A DNA stretch of 46,471 bases from Gammaproteobacteria bacterium UBA4421 (GCA_002389675.1 DGQF01000012.1:54340-100810), one strand, 5' to 3'; counted from the first letter of the stretch, positions 24,588 to 34,200 are shown. Numbers and translations are program-made. Notes: generated by a model not told the origin, from the letters alone.

Positions 24588-25799
24588 CTAACCCGCCCCC
24601 GGTTCACGCCAAACGGGATCAAATCCGTTTGTTTCCAAAGCATTAGCCCGCGCCCGGTACCAGCGCGACACAAAATCAGATGCACCATCGGCTGCAGCAA
24701 CATGCCTTTGCCAGGCTTCACTCAAGACCTGTTGACGTTCAATCAAACGTTGATTATGCAAATCGTCCGCCGCACTCCACGCCCCCACCTCGCGCAAATA
24801 TGCAACCGCACCGCGATGATAGGGAACGGACCAGGCAGTAATCTGCCGGTCTAATGCCCATCCAATACCACCGGGATCAGCATTTTTATAATCGTCGTAG
24901 TGCAGAACAATGACCTGCGCAAGATCATGAACCTCTTGTTCATCCTGTGTCTCCAGAGTGATCAACATAGGATAGGGGTAGGTTGCGCCCTCGTGCGGTT
25001 TTTCTGGCGAAATTGTCGCGCCTCGAGTGGCAAAGTGTGGGGTCATAAAAGGCACTATTCGGTTAATTCCAGCCCAGCATGCCTCATCATTATGCGGCGC
25101 CGGCGGCCAGAAAATCCCCCGCGGAGACGCTTCAAGCTTGCGCGTCGGGCCCGATACCGTGGTCGCATATGCCGCATCAACCTGATCATTGACGATACCC
25201 CTCCACATCGCACCATAACCAGGAAAATCAACGCGCTGCACATCATCCCAGGTCAAACCACCACAAGCCAAAAAAGCCTCTGTAGGGATATTTATCGCAG
25301 GTGCACCGCGAACATAAGGCACGCGTTTACCCCTGAGGTCAGCGTAGGTGCGCACTCCTGCATCTGCGGCAACAGCCAGCGCTTGGTTGCTATCGCCATA
25401 GGACATCATCACTATGCGCAGCGGCAGAGGCCCCCACTGTGGCTGAGCAAATTGAAAAACGCCCTCCTGAGCAAAGTAGGTTGCAACCCCATTAGCAGAA
25501 TACTGCACGCGACCTTTAATCAGCGGCATTAATCTTGAGACATCGTTCTTGCCGGGCACCACTCTCAAATTCACATCATAATTGTCTTTGAGCACCTTGC
25601 CGATTGCCACCGCCTGATTATAGCCTGTGGTACCCAGATTATAGGCGCTCCACGCCATGGTACCTTCAAACTTCATATCGGCATGCGCCATTTGACCCAT
25701 GACCAATATAACCACCGATGACCAGCACCGGAACGCCGAGCCACAACGCGCTAGCAATACCAGCTTTGATAACAGAGCCTTAAGCACGTATAACTTCAA
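24588..25799 (-). CDS. TAXI-family TRAP transporter solute-binding protein
   Basis: 403 residues from the chosen start. The signal peptide is positively charged and hydrophobic, ending in MAHA before DMKFEG, so the protein is periplasmic. The mature part has the NMT1/TAXI pattern: WSAYNLGTTGYNQAVAIGKVL near the start, VNLRVVPGKNDVSRLMPLIKGRVQ, DLRGKRVPYVRG, and VDAAYATTVSGP. It delivers substrate to the fused permease encoded 2 bases downstream. Start: the frame opens at 25829, but TTG at 25799 is preceded by GAGGGG with 6 bases spacing and gives MKLYVLKALLSKL, a better signal start. Substrate unknown. It is divergent from an MFS gene. Confidence 0.92.
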   Translation of the reverse strand: MKLYVLKALLSKLVLLARCGSAFRCWSSVVILVMGQMAHADMKFEGTMAWSAYNLGTTGYNQAVAIGKVLKDNYDVNLRVVPGKNDVSRLMPLIKGRVQYSANGVATYFAQEGVFQFAQPQWGPLPLRIVMMSYGDSNQALAVAADAGVRTYADLRGKRVPYVRGAPAINIPTEAFLACGGLTWDDVQRVDFPGYGAMWRGIVNDQVDAAYATTVSGPTRKLEASPRGIFWPPAPHNDEACWAGINRIVPFMTPHFATRGATISPEKPHEGATYPYPMLITLETQDEQEVHDLAQVIVLHYDDYKNADPGGIGWALDRQITAWSVPYHRGAVAYLREVGAWSAADDLHNQRLIERQQVLSEAWQRHVAAADGASDFVSRWYRARANALETNGFDPVWREPGAG

Positions 25800-25905
25800 T
25801 CTAAACCCCTCATTAAACTGCCTGCGCAATGTAGGGGGTTAAACCTCGACGGTCAAATAACGTGCAGCACAAACCTCTCTTCAGTCATAATGCAGATCCG
25901 CTGTT

Positions 25906-25940
25906 CATTGTCGCACCCCGACAATGGACTTTTTTGTTTT
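25906..25940 (+). terminator. rho-independent-terminator-like hairpin in the leader of the MFS gene
   Basis: CATTGTCG-caccc-CGACAATG forms a perfect 8-pair stem (25906-25926), followed after three bases by TTTTTTGTTTT (25930-25940). It ends only 20 bases before the MFS start codon and points in the same direction, while no plus-strand gene lies upstream. That fits a leader attenuator, or the end of a very short RNA. A CATAAT box at 25886-25891 is a possible -10. Confidence 0.6.
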
Positions 25941-25960
25941 AAATACGCCAGGCTGAATCA

Positions 25961-27151
25961 ATGAACGCCCCCCTCCGCTGGTATCTCACAGGCACAGCAC
26001 TGTTCCTCGTTCCAGGCGGCATCCAGACCGTACTGTTTCCTTGGTTGGTTGCCGTTTACCTGAACGAAACCGCGACACGTGTGGGACTTGCACAAATGGC
26101 TGCGCAACTGCCGATGTTGGTGTTAATTTTATGGGGAGGCTGGCTGGGTGATCGCGTTGACCAGCGACGGCTGCTGATCACCTTGACCGCTACGCTTGCA
26201 CTGCTCCCGCTGGTCATCGCGGTACTATACACCGCAGGCCATTTCAGCTACTTCATGCTGTTATGTTGGGCTCTGACGGGCGGTACGTTTGCCGCGTTTG
26301 TACAACCCGCACGCGATGCACTGCTCAATCGAGTTGCAGGACGCGACATCCAGCGAGTCGTAACGCTCACCGTGGGCATCCAATTTGGCGTTCAAATTAT
26401 AGGATTTGGTCTGGGCTCCACCGCCGACGTAATAGGCCCACCGATCTTATTGTGCATTATGAGCCTGTTCCTGCTGGCATCAGCTGCCGCGACAGCACGG
26501 ATCCCAAAGCAAGCGCCAAGACCTAAACAAACGCGCCAGAATCCTCTGCGAGCCATTGCCGAAGGAATAAAACTCGCGTGGCAGGATGAGGCGATAAAAC
26601 CCGCCATTATGCAAACTTTTTCGGTCGGTATATTCTTTGCCGGTGCCTATCTGGTGCTGCTGCCACTTATGGTACGCGACCTTTACGGCGGAGGTTCAAC
26701 GGCAATCGCCGGAGCTTTTGCGGCCAACATGTTGGGCACTGTCGTCACCATATTTTTTCTGATGCAATTCGGCCAAATCACACGTCCAGGCAGAGCGCTG
26801 ATCGTGGGATCGGCTATCAGTGCGTTGGTGCTATCGGTATTAAACTGGGAACTACCCCTGTGGCTATTCTATTTTGTGATTTTTCTGTGGGGTGCCTGTG
26901 GTGGCATTAGCATGACCATGTCACGCACCATTGTTCAACAAGCGGCTATCGAATCACATCGGGCGCGAGTGATGTCCGTCTATTCTCTGGGAATGATGGG
27001 TGGCATGCCCATCGGCAGTTTCACGCTGGGCCTGACCGCTGATTGGATTGGTCTTCGCAATGCGGTCTGGGTGCCCGTTGTTGGTATGCTGGCCATTCTG
27101 ATCTACCTGCGTCTGCGCACCAAATTATGGCACGTCCAAAGCAAACTCTAG
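25961..27151 (+). CDS. MFS transporter (MFS_3/TetA-like, drug-efflux-type)
   Basis: 396 residues with about 12 hydrophobic segments. The loop after the second helix reads GGWLGDRVDQRRLL, the MFS motif A; helix 4-5 carries FAAFVQPARDALLNRVAG, common in efflux-type MFS_3 proteins. A cytoplasmic loop (AARIPKQAPRPKQTRQNPLRA) separates the two six-helix halves. Efflux of a small hydrophobic compound is a reasonable guess, not shown. The ATG at 25961 follows a terminator-like leader hairpin, so expression may be attenuated. It stands alone between the TRAP system (divergent) and xseA. Confidence 0.88.
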   Translation: MNAPLRWYLTGTALFLVPGGIQTVLFPWLVAVYLNETATRVGLAQMAAQLPMLVLILWGGWLGDRVDQRRLLITLTATLALLPLVIAVLYTAGHFSYFMLLCWALTGGTFAAFVQPARDALLNRVAGRDIQRVVTLTVGIQFGVQIIGFGLGSTADVIGPPILLCIMSLFLLASAAATARIPKQAPRPKQTRQNPLRAIAEGIKLAWQDEAIKPAIMQTFSVGIFFAGAYLVLLPLMVRDLYGGGSTAIAGAFAANMLGTVVTIFFLMQFGQITRPGRALIVGSAISALVLSVLNWELPLWLFYFVIFLWGACGGISMTMSRTIVQQAAIESHRARVMSVYSLGMMGGMPIGSFTLGLTADWIGLRNAVWVPVVGMLAILIYLRLRTKLWHVQSKL

Positions 27152-27251
27152 TCCATAGCGCACCTTCTTGAGCCAATGAGCGCTAGCGCCCCCTGGGGCA
27201 TCGGCACAACATCTGCTGGCCAGCGCTGCTCTTTTGGAACAAAATCAACAT

Positions 27252-28634
27252 ATGCAAAGCGCTCAATCAATGCCGTCAAAGACCGAGAAATCCGTTCTAA
27301 CCGTATCGCAACTGAACCGTCAGGCCCGCGTCACCATTGAACAAAAATTTCAGCAAGTTTGGGTCGTTGGTGAAATATCAAATTTTGCTCGGCCGCAATC
27401 AGGACATTGGTACTTCTCGCTCAAAGACCAGAACGCACAGGTTCGCTGCGCCATGTTTGCCAGTCGCAATCGCAGCGTGAACATGCAACCGAGCAACGGA
27501 CAGTTGGTGATTGCTCGAGGGCGAGTCAGTTTATACGAAGGACGCGGCGATTTTCAGATCATCGTTGATCAACTTGAAGCTGCCGGAGAAGGCGCTCTGC
27601 GCCAAGCCTTTGACTTATTAAAAGTAAAACTGGCAACCGAAGGTTTATTTGACGAGCAGCACAAACGGCCACTGCCCCCGTTGCCTGAACACATAGCAGT
27701 GATCACATCTGGAACGGGGGCTGCACTGAGCGATGTGCTGGCGGTGTGGAAACGCCGCTTTCCAAGCCTGCGTGTCACCCTTATCGCATCAGCCGTACAG
27801 GGTGCTGCTGCCGAGTCCGAACTCATTGACGCCATTGACAAAGCCGACCAATTATCAGCCGATATTATCCTTTTAACTCGCGGAGGTGGCAGCCTTGAAG
27901 ATCTCTGGAGCTTTAATCTGGAATCAGTGACGCGGGCATTGGGAAAGTGTCAAACCCCGACTGTATCTGCCATAGGTCATGAAATTGACGTCACTATTTG
28001 CGATTTTATCGCTGATCTTCGCGCGCCAACTCCGTCCGCGGCTGCGGAACTCATGGTCCCCAACCGAACAGATTTACAACAGGTCTTTGCGCACCATTAC
28101 CGCCAACTAAATTTATTGTGGCGTCAACAGCACGAGCGCCAATCACTGAAAGTCACCAATCTTGGACTGCAAATTCCGCGACCAGAGCACGTGCTGGAGC
28201 GGGCCAACCAGCAGGTAGATGATGCCGGCGAGCGTTTGCACCGTGCGGCGTTGGGGCAGATCAGATCCAAAGGGATCACCGTGCAAGCGCTATCTCGACA
28301 ACTACAGGCGCTCGGGCCGGGTGAACAGCTTGAACGCGCCAAGCAGCAGCTGAAAAACGCCAATCAAAGATTAAACGTAGGCCTTGGGCATCAGTTGAAT
28401 ACCGCAAAAAAACAAATTGCTGCCTTGTCACGCATGTTACAGAGCGTTAGCCCGTTGCCTACGATCAGCCGCGGTTTTGCCGTGGTACGCAATTCACAAG
28501 GGGATGTATTGACCGGCGTTGGCGATATCAAAAAGGACGATACCACCACCACGCATTTCAGCGATGGCATCATAATAAGCAAGGTCTTGAAGACCAGACC
28601 GGGGGTTACGCTCAGCGACCCCGTCGAGCAATAG
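27252..28634 (+). CDS. xseA: exodeoxyribonuclease VII large subunit
   Basis: About 460 residues. XseA with XseB degrades single-stranded DNA from both ends and acts in mismatch repair. The N-terminal OB-fold spans about residues 20-110 (VTIEQKFQQVWVVGEISNFARPQSGHWYFSLKD), followed by the catalytic domain with HIAVITSGTGAALSDVL, DIILLTRGGGSLEDLWSFN and SAIGHEIDVTICDFIADLRAPTPSAAAEL, then a coiled-coil region. The frame opens with TTG at 27234; ATG at 27252 is chosen, ATG at 27270 is possible; ribosome sites are weak. xseB is not in the window. The M23 peptidase gene follows after 3 bases, so they form an operon. Confidence 0.96.
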   Translation: MQSAQSMPSKTEKSVLTVSQLNRQARVTIEQKFQQVWVVGEISNFARPQSGHWYFSLKDQNAQVRCAMFASRNRSVNMQPSNGQLVIARGRVSLYEGRGDFQIIVDQLEAAGEGALRQAFDLLKVKLATEGLFDEQHKRPLPPLPEHIAVITSGTGAALSDVLAVWKRRFPSLRVTLIASAVQGAAAESELIDAIDKADQLSADIILLTRGGGSLEDLWSFNLESVTRALGKCQTPTVSAIGHEIDVTICDFIADLRAPTPSAAAELMVPNRTDLQQVFAHHYRQLNLLWRQQHERQSLKVTNLGLQIPRPEHVLERANQQVDDAGERLHRAALGQIRSKGITVQALSRQLQALGPGEQLERAKQQLKNANQRLNVGLGHQLNTAKKQIAALSRMLQSVSPLPTISRGFAVVRNSQGDVLTGVGDIKKDDTTTTHFSDGIIISKVLKTRPGVTLSDPVEQ

Positions 28635-28637
28635 ACC

Positions 28638-29474
28638 ATGTTCACCGGCCACCTAATGCTCATGCGCGTATTGACCTTAGCTGCGCTGATCAGTCTGTCT
28701 GCTTCACTCTTAGCCAACACCGCAGTCCCCGGTGGCATTTATGTTTGGGCAATACCGCAAGGTGCCACCACCCTCACATACGCAGACCAACCGGTAATGA
28801 AGGTTGCTGAACATGCATTAATTGGTCTTCCCATCACCTTGGCGCCTGGCCCCCAGAGCCTGGTTTATCAGCAGAATGGGCGCACTTTGCGCCACCACTT
28901 TGAAGTCTTTGACAAAACCTATTCCGAGCAACATATCACTCTAGAAAATAAAGCGATGGTTAACCCGCCCGCCGAAACACTGGCCCGGATCCGCAATGAG
29001 TCGACCCGCCAGCGGCGGCTGTATGAGTCATTTTCGCCCCCGGTGGATTTACGGGGGGGGTTTGAACAGCCACTCACCGGGGTGATCACCAGTTTATTTG
29101 GCCACCGACGTTTTTTTAATGGGCAAGCCAGAAATCCACACAGTGGACTAGACATAGCAGCAGACTCTGGCACAACCATTCACGCGGCAGGCAACGGAAG
29201 CATTACCTTGTCAGATGATCTTTACTTTAACGGCAAAACCCTTTTCATCGATCACGGCCAAGGCCTGGTGACGATGTACTGCCATATGTCTGAACTTCTG
29301 GTGAAGTCAGGTGAAACGGTAAACAAAGGTCAGGCGATTGGTTTGGTTGGTGCCACCGGCAGAGCAACCGGCCCTCATCTACACTGGTCGGTCAGTCTCA
29401 ATGGTACCCGAGTCGATCCGGCGCTATTTATGCAGGTTCTCAACACCATCACTTCTGCTTCCGGTGGCGAATAA
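28638..29474 (+). CDS. M23 family metallopeptidase (LytM-like), secreted
   Basis: 278 residues. N-terminal signal peptide (MRVLTLAALISLSASLLA), a short beta-rich N-terminal domain, then a C-terminal peptidase M23 domain from about residue 145: GVITSLFGHRRFFNGQ, HSGLD (HxxxD zinc motif), GLVTMYCHMSEL and HLHWSVS. It probably cleaves or binds peptidoglycan cross-links in the periplasm. The intact H-x-H and H-x(3)-D sites suggest an active enzyme. Possible starts are ATG at 28638, 28656 and 28662; the first lies 3 bases after xseA and is kept. The 3' end overlaps the convergent der gene by 26 bases. Confidence 0.9.
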   Translation: MFTGHLMLMRVLTLAALISLSASLLANTAVPGGIYVWAIPQGATTLTYADQPVMKVAEHALIGLPITLAPGPQSLVYQQNGRTLRHHFEVFDKTYSEQHITLENKAMVNPPAETLARIRNESTRQRRLYESFSPPVDLRGGFEQPLTGVITSLFGHRRFFNGQARNPHSGLDIAADSGTTIHAAGNGSITLSDDLYFNGKTLFIDHGQGLVTMYCHMSELLVKSGETVNKGQAIGLVGATGRATGPHLHWSVSLNGTRVDPALFMQVLNTITSASGGE

Positions 29475-30846
29475 TTCGCTCACGGCGCGCTTTTTGCCGC
29501 GGCGTTAATTGATTGGGCCGACCCGCAAACGGATTTTCCGCCTCACGCATCAGCAGCTGAATAGGATTTCCCACCAAATCAAGTGCTTCACGAAAACCAT
29601 TTTCCAGGTACCGCCTGTAACTTGCAGGCAACGCTTCAAGTTGATTTCCGTGAATAATTACTCTGGGCGGATGATTACCGGCACGCGTTGCAACTTTGAC
29701 CTTAATTTGCCGCCCGCGCACTGCCGGTGCCGGGTGGGACGCAACCAAATTACGCACCAGTCGGGTCAACAATGAGGTGCTTACTTCAAATTTTCCAGCT
29801 TCATAAACCGCTTGAATCAAGCCAAATAGATGACCTACCCCAGTGCCGTGCAACGCAGATATTTTCTGGATCGGTGCCCACGGTATGAAGGCCAATCTTC
29901 GGTCAATCGTCTTTTTAACCCGATCACGCTGAACCTCGGCCAGCCCATCCCACTTATTCACCGCCACCACAATTGCTGCGCCTGCATCAACCGCATATTG
30001 CAGAACATGCAGATCCTGCTCAACAACCCCCTCGGTTGCATCAACAACCAACAGGACAACTTGCGCCCGCTCCATGGCCTGTAACGCTTTCACCACAGAA
30101 AATTTTTCTGTGATTTCATCTACTTTACCTTTGCGCCGAACGCCTGCGGTATCAATCAGCACATACTGCTGACCTTCTCGGCTAAACGGAATATCGATGG
30201 CATCCTTGGTGGTACCTGGCATATCCGCTACCACCTGCCGCTCTTCGCCTAAAAAGCGGTTAATTAAGGTCGACTTACCCACGTTTGGACGCCCGACCAA
30301 TGCCACTGAAATACCTTCAGGTTCTGAAGCCTCTTGCGCCTCATCAAACGCATTGCATCGTTGCAGCGCAGTCAAAAGTGCTTCCTCTAACGCGCGCAGC
30401 CCACGACTGTGGCTGGCTGAAATCAACAGCGGCTCACCGAAACCAAAACGTGAAATCTCAACAAGCGCCTCGTGCTCATTGACGCCATCAACTTTATTGA
30501 TAACCGGTATAAAATTGACCCCTTCGCGGCGCAAATAAGACACCACGTCTTCGTCCGCCCCGGTAACCCCTTCACGGCCATCCAGCAGCAAGACCACTAC
30601 ATCCGCCTCATTGACCGCCAATTGGGTCTGCTGGGTCAATGCCTTTGCCAGCACCTCATCACCGAACAATCCACCTGTATCGATCAGCGTCACCCGATGC
30701 TCATTCAACTCACAGCGACCATAACGACGGTCCCGGGTAAGCCCCGGAACATCAGCCACGAGTGCATCACGGCTTTTGGTCAGCTTGTTGAATAGTGTGG
30801 ATTTGCCGACATTAGGACGGCCCACCAAGGCAACGGTGGGTAACAT
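29449..30846 (-). CDS. der: ribosome biogenesis GTPase Der (EngA)
   Basis: 465 residues with two tandem GTPase domains and a C-terminal KH-like domain, unique to Der. First P-loop GRPNVGKST at 9-17 with DTGG (56-59) and NKVD (117-120); second P-loop GRPNVGKST at 185-193 with DTAG and NKWD. It binds the 50S ribosomal precursor and is essential in bacteria. ATG at 30846 lies 3 bases after bamB, so it is the last gene of the rlmN-to-der cluster. Its 3' end overlaps the M23 peptidase gene on the other strand. Confidence 0.98.
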   Translation of the reverse strand: MLPTVALVGRPNVGKSTLFNKLTKSRDALVADVPGLTRDRRYGRCELNEHRVTLIDTGGLFGDEVLAKALTQQTQLAVNEADVVVLLLDGREGVTGADEDVVSYLRREGVNFIPVINKVDGVNEHEALVEISRFGFGEPLLISASHSRGLRALEEALLTALQRCNAFDEAQEASEPEGISVALVGRPNVGKSTLINRFLGEERQVVADMPGTTKDAIDIPFSREGQQYVLIDTAGVRRKGKVDEITEKFSVVKALQAMERAQVVLLVVDATEGVVEQDLHVLQYAVDAGAAIVVAVNKWDGLAEVQRDRVKKTIDRRLAFIPWAPIQKISALHGTGVGHLFGLIQAVYEAGKFEVSTSLLTRLVRNLVASHPAPAVRGRQIKVKVATRAGNHPPRVIIHGNQLEALPASYRRYLENGFREALDLVGNPIQLLMREAENPFAGRPNQLTPRQKARRERIIRHRKQK

Positions 30847-30849
30847 TTA

Positions 30850-32085
30850 TTATTTCAACTGCAGGTCAATGGCCTGCAGGCTGCCGGAATTACCCAGCAC
30901 AAATAACACGTTATCTGCCAATGTCATCGCACTGCGAATACCGTCTCCGTCGATTTTTCGACGAGCCAAGTGACGACCGTCTCGTTGCGCAATGACATGT
31001 ATGTACCCTGATTCATCGCCCACTACTAAATAGTTCGAAAAGGCAATCGGCGGGCTGAGCTTGCGCCGCTTGAAGTCTTCTTGAATCCAAGTCACCTCTC
31101 CCGTTTGACGGTCGATGGCATGAATCACGTCTGAATCATCTACCACATAGATTTGCCCATAGCCTTCTGCAAAATCGGTATAGGTTGAAATTTCCTGCTC
31201 CCACAGAGGACGTCCGTCCCGTCGCGACAGTGATTTAACCCGCCCTTGATAGGCGCCAACATACAGTTCTGAACTTAAGACTAAAGGGGTGGTGTCCGCA
31301 TCCACCATGCGTTCCAGCTCTGAACGACCTTCCGGTAACATGACCCTATGCTCCCAAATGGGCTCTCCATTAACCGCCCGGACAGCAACCACCTTGCCGC
31401 TGGCAAATCCTGTAAAGACAATATCACCCGCAACCACCGGAGTGCTTGTGCCTCGCAAAGTAAGAACTGGCAGTTGATTGTCATAAGACCAACGCTCTTC
31501 ACCATCGTCTTTGCCTAAAGCGATCAAGCGACCGTCAATAGTCTGAGCAAACACCAACTTGCCATCGGTTACAGGTGCTGCAATGACTTCACTGTTGACC
31601 TCTGAGCGCCAAACCTCACTGCCATCGGCAACATTCAGAGCATGGACAAAACCTTCCGTGGTGCCCAGTAAAATGAGGCCAGCCCCTACACCCACACCGC
31701 CGGCTACAAAACTAGGGTCGCGACGATCAATAAAATTCAACGACGACAACATACCGTCGCTACCCTGACCAATTTCAACACGCCATATTCGCTTACCCGA
31801 GAACCGGTCATGCGCCTGCACAACACCATAACCATCTGCGGCTACGATCCGGTCAGCAACAACTTTTGGTTGCAGTCGCAGGAATTTTTTACCCAGGCCC
31901 GAGCCAACGGAAGTTTTCCACTGCCGCTTCAAATTCAATTCCGAATCAAACTTCACCAGCTCCGCTGGCTTGGCGAGATCCTCTTTATCACCATCAACCC
32001 AAGGCAACCAACTGAACCAGCTGCAGCCGCCGAGTAAGAGGCTTACCGCCACCAAGGTCAGACCACGTTGTTGTTTATTCATCAT
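30850..32085 (-). CDS. bamB: outer-membrane assembly lipoprotein BamB
   Basis: 411 residues. The lipoprotein signal LLLGGC gives Cys at residue 21 or so, with Trp/Ser following (SWFSW), consistent with outer-membrane sorting. The rest shows repeated PQQ-type beta-propeller blades: GEPIWEHRV, GRPLWEQEI, TGEVTWIQED and similar. BamB helps BamA fold outer-membrane proteins. The frame opens at 32202 inside yfgM, but ATG at 32085 (or 32082) begins the signal peptide and overlaps the last codons and stop of yfgM by 11 (or 8) bases; the genes are translationally coupled. The der gene follows after 3 bases. Confidence 0.97.
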   Translation of the reverse strand: MMNKQQRGLTLVAVSLLLGGCSWFSWLPWVDGDKEDLAKPAELVKFDSELNLKRQWKTSVGSGLGKKFLRLQPKVVADRIVAADGYGVVQAHDRFSGKRIWRVEIGQGSDGMLSSLNFIDRRDPSFVAGGVGVGAGLILLGTTEGFVHALNVADGSEVWRSEVNSEVIAAPVTDGKLVFAQTIDGRLIALGKDDGEERWSYDNQLPVLTLRGTSTPVVAGDIVFTGFASGKVVAVRAVNGEPIWEHRVMLPEGRSELERMVDADTTPLVLSSELYVGAYQGRVKSLSRRDGRPLWEQEISTYTDFAEGYGQIYVVDDSDVIHAIDRQTGEVTWIQEDFKRRKLSPPIAFSNYLVVGDESGYIHVIAQRDGRHLARRKIDGDGIRSAMTLADNVLFVLGNSGSLQAIDLQLK

Positions 32086-32860
32086 CTGATTCAGTTTCTT
32101 GAGCGTTTGTTTGCGGTGCTGCAACTTGGGTCGCTGATGGTGGCTGCGTCGCTTCCTTCTCAGCGGCAGCAGCCTCGTCCAACGTCTGCTGAGCCTGCTC
32201 AAGCGCGTCGCTCAACGTTGCCGAAAACTCAACATATTCGCCGTTGAAAGGGGCCACATTTTTGGCTTTCATCTCTAAAATTGGTCTTTGCTCGGCTGGA
32301 TCCAAGCTATCAAGCGCAGCGCGATAGGCTTCATGTGCCAACTCCACCTGCCCTAAACCGGCATAAATATCGCCCTTGGTCTCTAGCCCCATGGACCGAT
32401 AACCTTCGTTGCTAATGGCATCCAATGTCGACAACGCCTCACTGGAGCGGTCCAACGCATATTGCAACTTTGCGATGCGAATTCGCGCCAAGTCTACCAA
32501 AAGTATATCGTCGGCCTCATCAATCACCTGCTGCAATAACTGCTCTGCGCGCAAAAAATCTTCCTTCGCAAGTGCATCTCGAGCTTGTTGAAACAATACA
32601 AAGGCATGATAAGCGGTGCCTTTAAAGTCATCAGATATTTGAGCGGCCGCGACTGCTTTATCTTCTGGCGACGCGGCAAGATAAAGCGCGTACGCGCGCG
32701 AAGCCTCGTGCACCTGATCCTCACTATAGCTGTCGTACCATCGCCAGCCCGCAATCACCACAATACCCACCACGATCGATAGAACCAGACTGGTACCGTT
32801 TTGTCCCCACCAAGTTTTCATCTTGGCAATTTGCTCTTCTTCGCTCAAATATTCAGACAC
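32075..32860 (-). CDS. yfgM: YfgM family ancillary Sec translocon subunit (TPR protein)
   Basis: 261 residues: a short cytoplasmic start, one membrane helix (about 24-42, LVLSIVVGIVVIAGWRW) and a periplasmic TPR-like region with repeated A-L-D helices, then a Gln/Ala/Glu-rich low-complexity tail (residues 225-261). YfgM assists PpiD at the SecYEG channel in E. coli and influences Rcs signalling. The position between hisS and bamB is the standard one. The 3' end overlaps bamB. It follows hisS by 51 bases. Confidence 0.95.
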   Translation of the reverse strand: MSEYLSEEEQIAKMKTWWGQNGTSLVLSIVVGIVVIAGWRWYDSYSEDQVHEASRAYALYLAASPEDKAVAAAQISDDFKGTAYHAFVLFQQARDALAKEDFLRAEQLLQQVIDEADDILLVDLARIRIAKLQYALDRSSEALSTLDAISNEGYRSMGLETKGDIYAGLGQVELAHEAYRAALDSLDPAEQRPILEMKAKNVAPFNGEYVEFSATLSDALEQAQQTLDEAAAAEKEATQPPSATQVAAPQTNAQETESDDE

Positions 32861-32911
32861 CCGATTACCCCTATTGACCGTTGTTTTTCATGAACCACAA
32901 GCGTTCCATTC

Positions 32912-34186
32912 TCATTTGCCGCTCGCCATTAACACTGCCAGTGCCTCTGCTTCAGGCACCCGCTGTTGTTGACCATCTGTCAGATTTTTTAACGTCAACT
33001 GACCCGCTTCGACTTCATCTGCACCCAAAAGCACCGCCCAAGAAGCCCCACACGCATTCGCACGCTTGAGCTGCTTTTTAAAATTGCCCGCGCCCATGTG
33101 AACGCGCACTTTCAGGCCTGATCCGGCCCCCAATAAAGCCCGTCGCAGGCGCAGCCCAATTTGTTGCGCGGCACTACTGTGTTGCTGTGAACCAAAACAA
33201 ATATAGACATCCGCGGCCTGCGAGACTACAGATTGGTTCACGACTTCGTGCAACAGCGCAACACGATCAAGCCCCATCGCAAAACCCGCCGCTGGCGTTG
33301 GACGGCCACCTAATCGCTCAACGAGCCCGTTATAACGGCCCCCGGCACAAATGGCTCCTTGCGCACCTAAAGCGTCTGTTACCCACTCAAATACAGTATG
33401 CGTATAGTAATCTAAGCCTCGCACTAATTTGGGATTACAGACATAGGGCACACCAAGGCCATCTAGCAACGCCAACAGCTCCGAGAAATGCACTTGGCTT
33501 TGTGCATCTACAAAATCCGGCAGCTGCGGCGCGCTGGCTAGCAGCGCTTGCGTCTGCGCATTTTTACTGTCTAATATGCGCAGCGGATTTGACGTCAGAC
33601 GACGCTGACTGTCTTCATCCAATTGATCAGCGAGCGGCGTCAGATAATCCAGCAGAGCCGCACGATAAGCCTGTCGCGCACTTCCAGATCCCAGCGTATT
33701 GACTTCCAGTCTGACACAGTCGCTCAACCCCAACGCGCGCCAGCACTCGGCGCCCAACAAAATCAGCTCGGCATCGATATCTGGGCCTTCAAACCCATAG
33801 GCTTCAGCACCCACCTGATAAAATTGACGATAGCGACCTTTTTGCGGTTTTTCATAACGGAACATAGGTCCGGCGTAAAATACCCTTTGCGTTTGGTTAT
33901 ACAGCAAGCCGTTCTCTTGCAAAGCACGCACACAGCTTGCTGTGCCTTCAGGCCGCAAACTTAGGCTGTCACCATCTCGATCCGCTAGGGTATACATTTC
34001 TTTTTCGACAATATCTGTCGCTTCTCCAACCCCGCGAGCAAATAGTTCACTTGACTCCAAAAGAGGCAGCTGTATTTCCTCATAGGCGAACCCGTGCATA
34101 ATTTCTTCAACGGAATCTTCAACCAAACGCCAACGCCTGGCGTCTGCGGGCAAAATATCACGCATACCCCTAACTGCTTGGACCAT
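32912..34186 (-). CDS. hisS: histidyl-tRNA synthetase
   Basis: 424 residues, standard for class II HisRS. Motifs: MRDILPADARRW at the N-terminus, motif 2 (RVFYAGPMFRYEKPQKGRYRQF), the histidine-A motif VRGLDYYTHTVFEW, motif 3 GFAMGLDRVALL, and a C-terminal anticodon-binding domain. It charges tRNA-His with histidine in the cytoplasm. ATG at 34186 lies 14 bases after rodZ. In most gammaproteobacteria ispG lies between rodZ and hisS; here it is missing. Confidence 0.98.
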   Translation of the reverse strand: MVQAVRGMRDILPADARRWRLVEDSVEEIMHGFAYEEIQLPLLESSELFARGVGEATDIVEKEMYTLADRDGDSLSLRPEGTASCVRALQENGLLYNQTQRVFYAGPMFRYEKPQKGRYRQFYQVGAEAYGFEGPDIDAELILLGAECWRALGLSDCVRLEVNTLGSGSARQAYRAALLDYLTPLADQLDEDSQRRLTSNPLRILDSKNAQTQALLASAPQLPDFVDAQSQVHFSELLALLDGLGVPYVCNPKLVRGLDYYTHTVFEWVTDALGAQGAICAGGRYNGLVERLGGRPTPAAGFAMGLDRVALLHEVVNQSVVSQAADVYICFGSQQHSSAAQQIGLRLRRALLGAGSGLKVRVHMGAGNFKKQLKRANACGASWAVLLGADEVEAGQLTLKNLTDGQQQRVPEAEALAVLMASGK

Positions 34187-34200
34187 AACCGTACCTTTAC

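Noticed and set aside
24900..25532. 210-residue plus-strand frame opposite the TAXI gene
   Set aside because: Antisense to a complete TAXI binding protein; composition is not protein-like.
33187..33702. 171-residue plus-strand frame
   Set aside because: It is antisense to hisS, and hisS is complete with all motifs.
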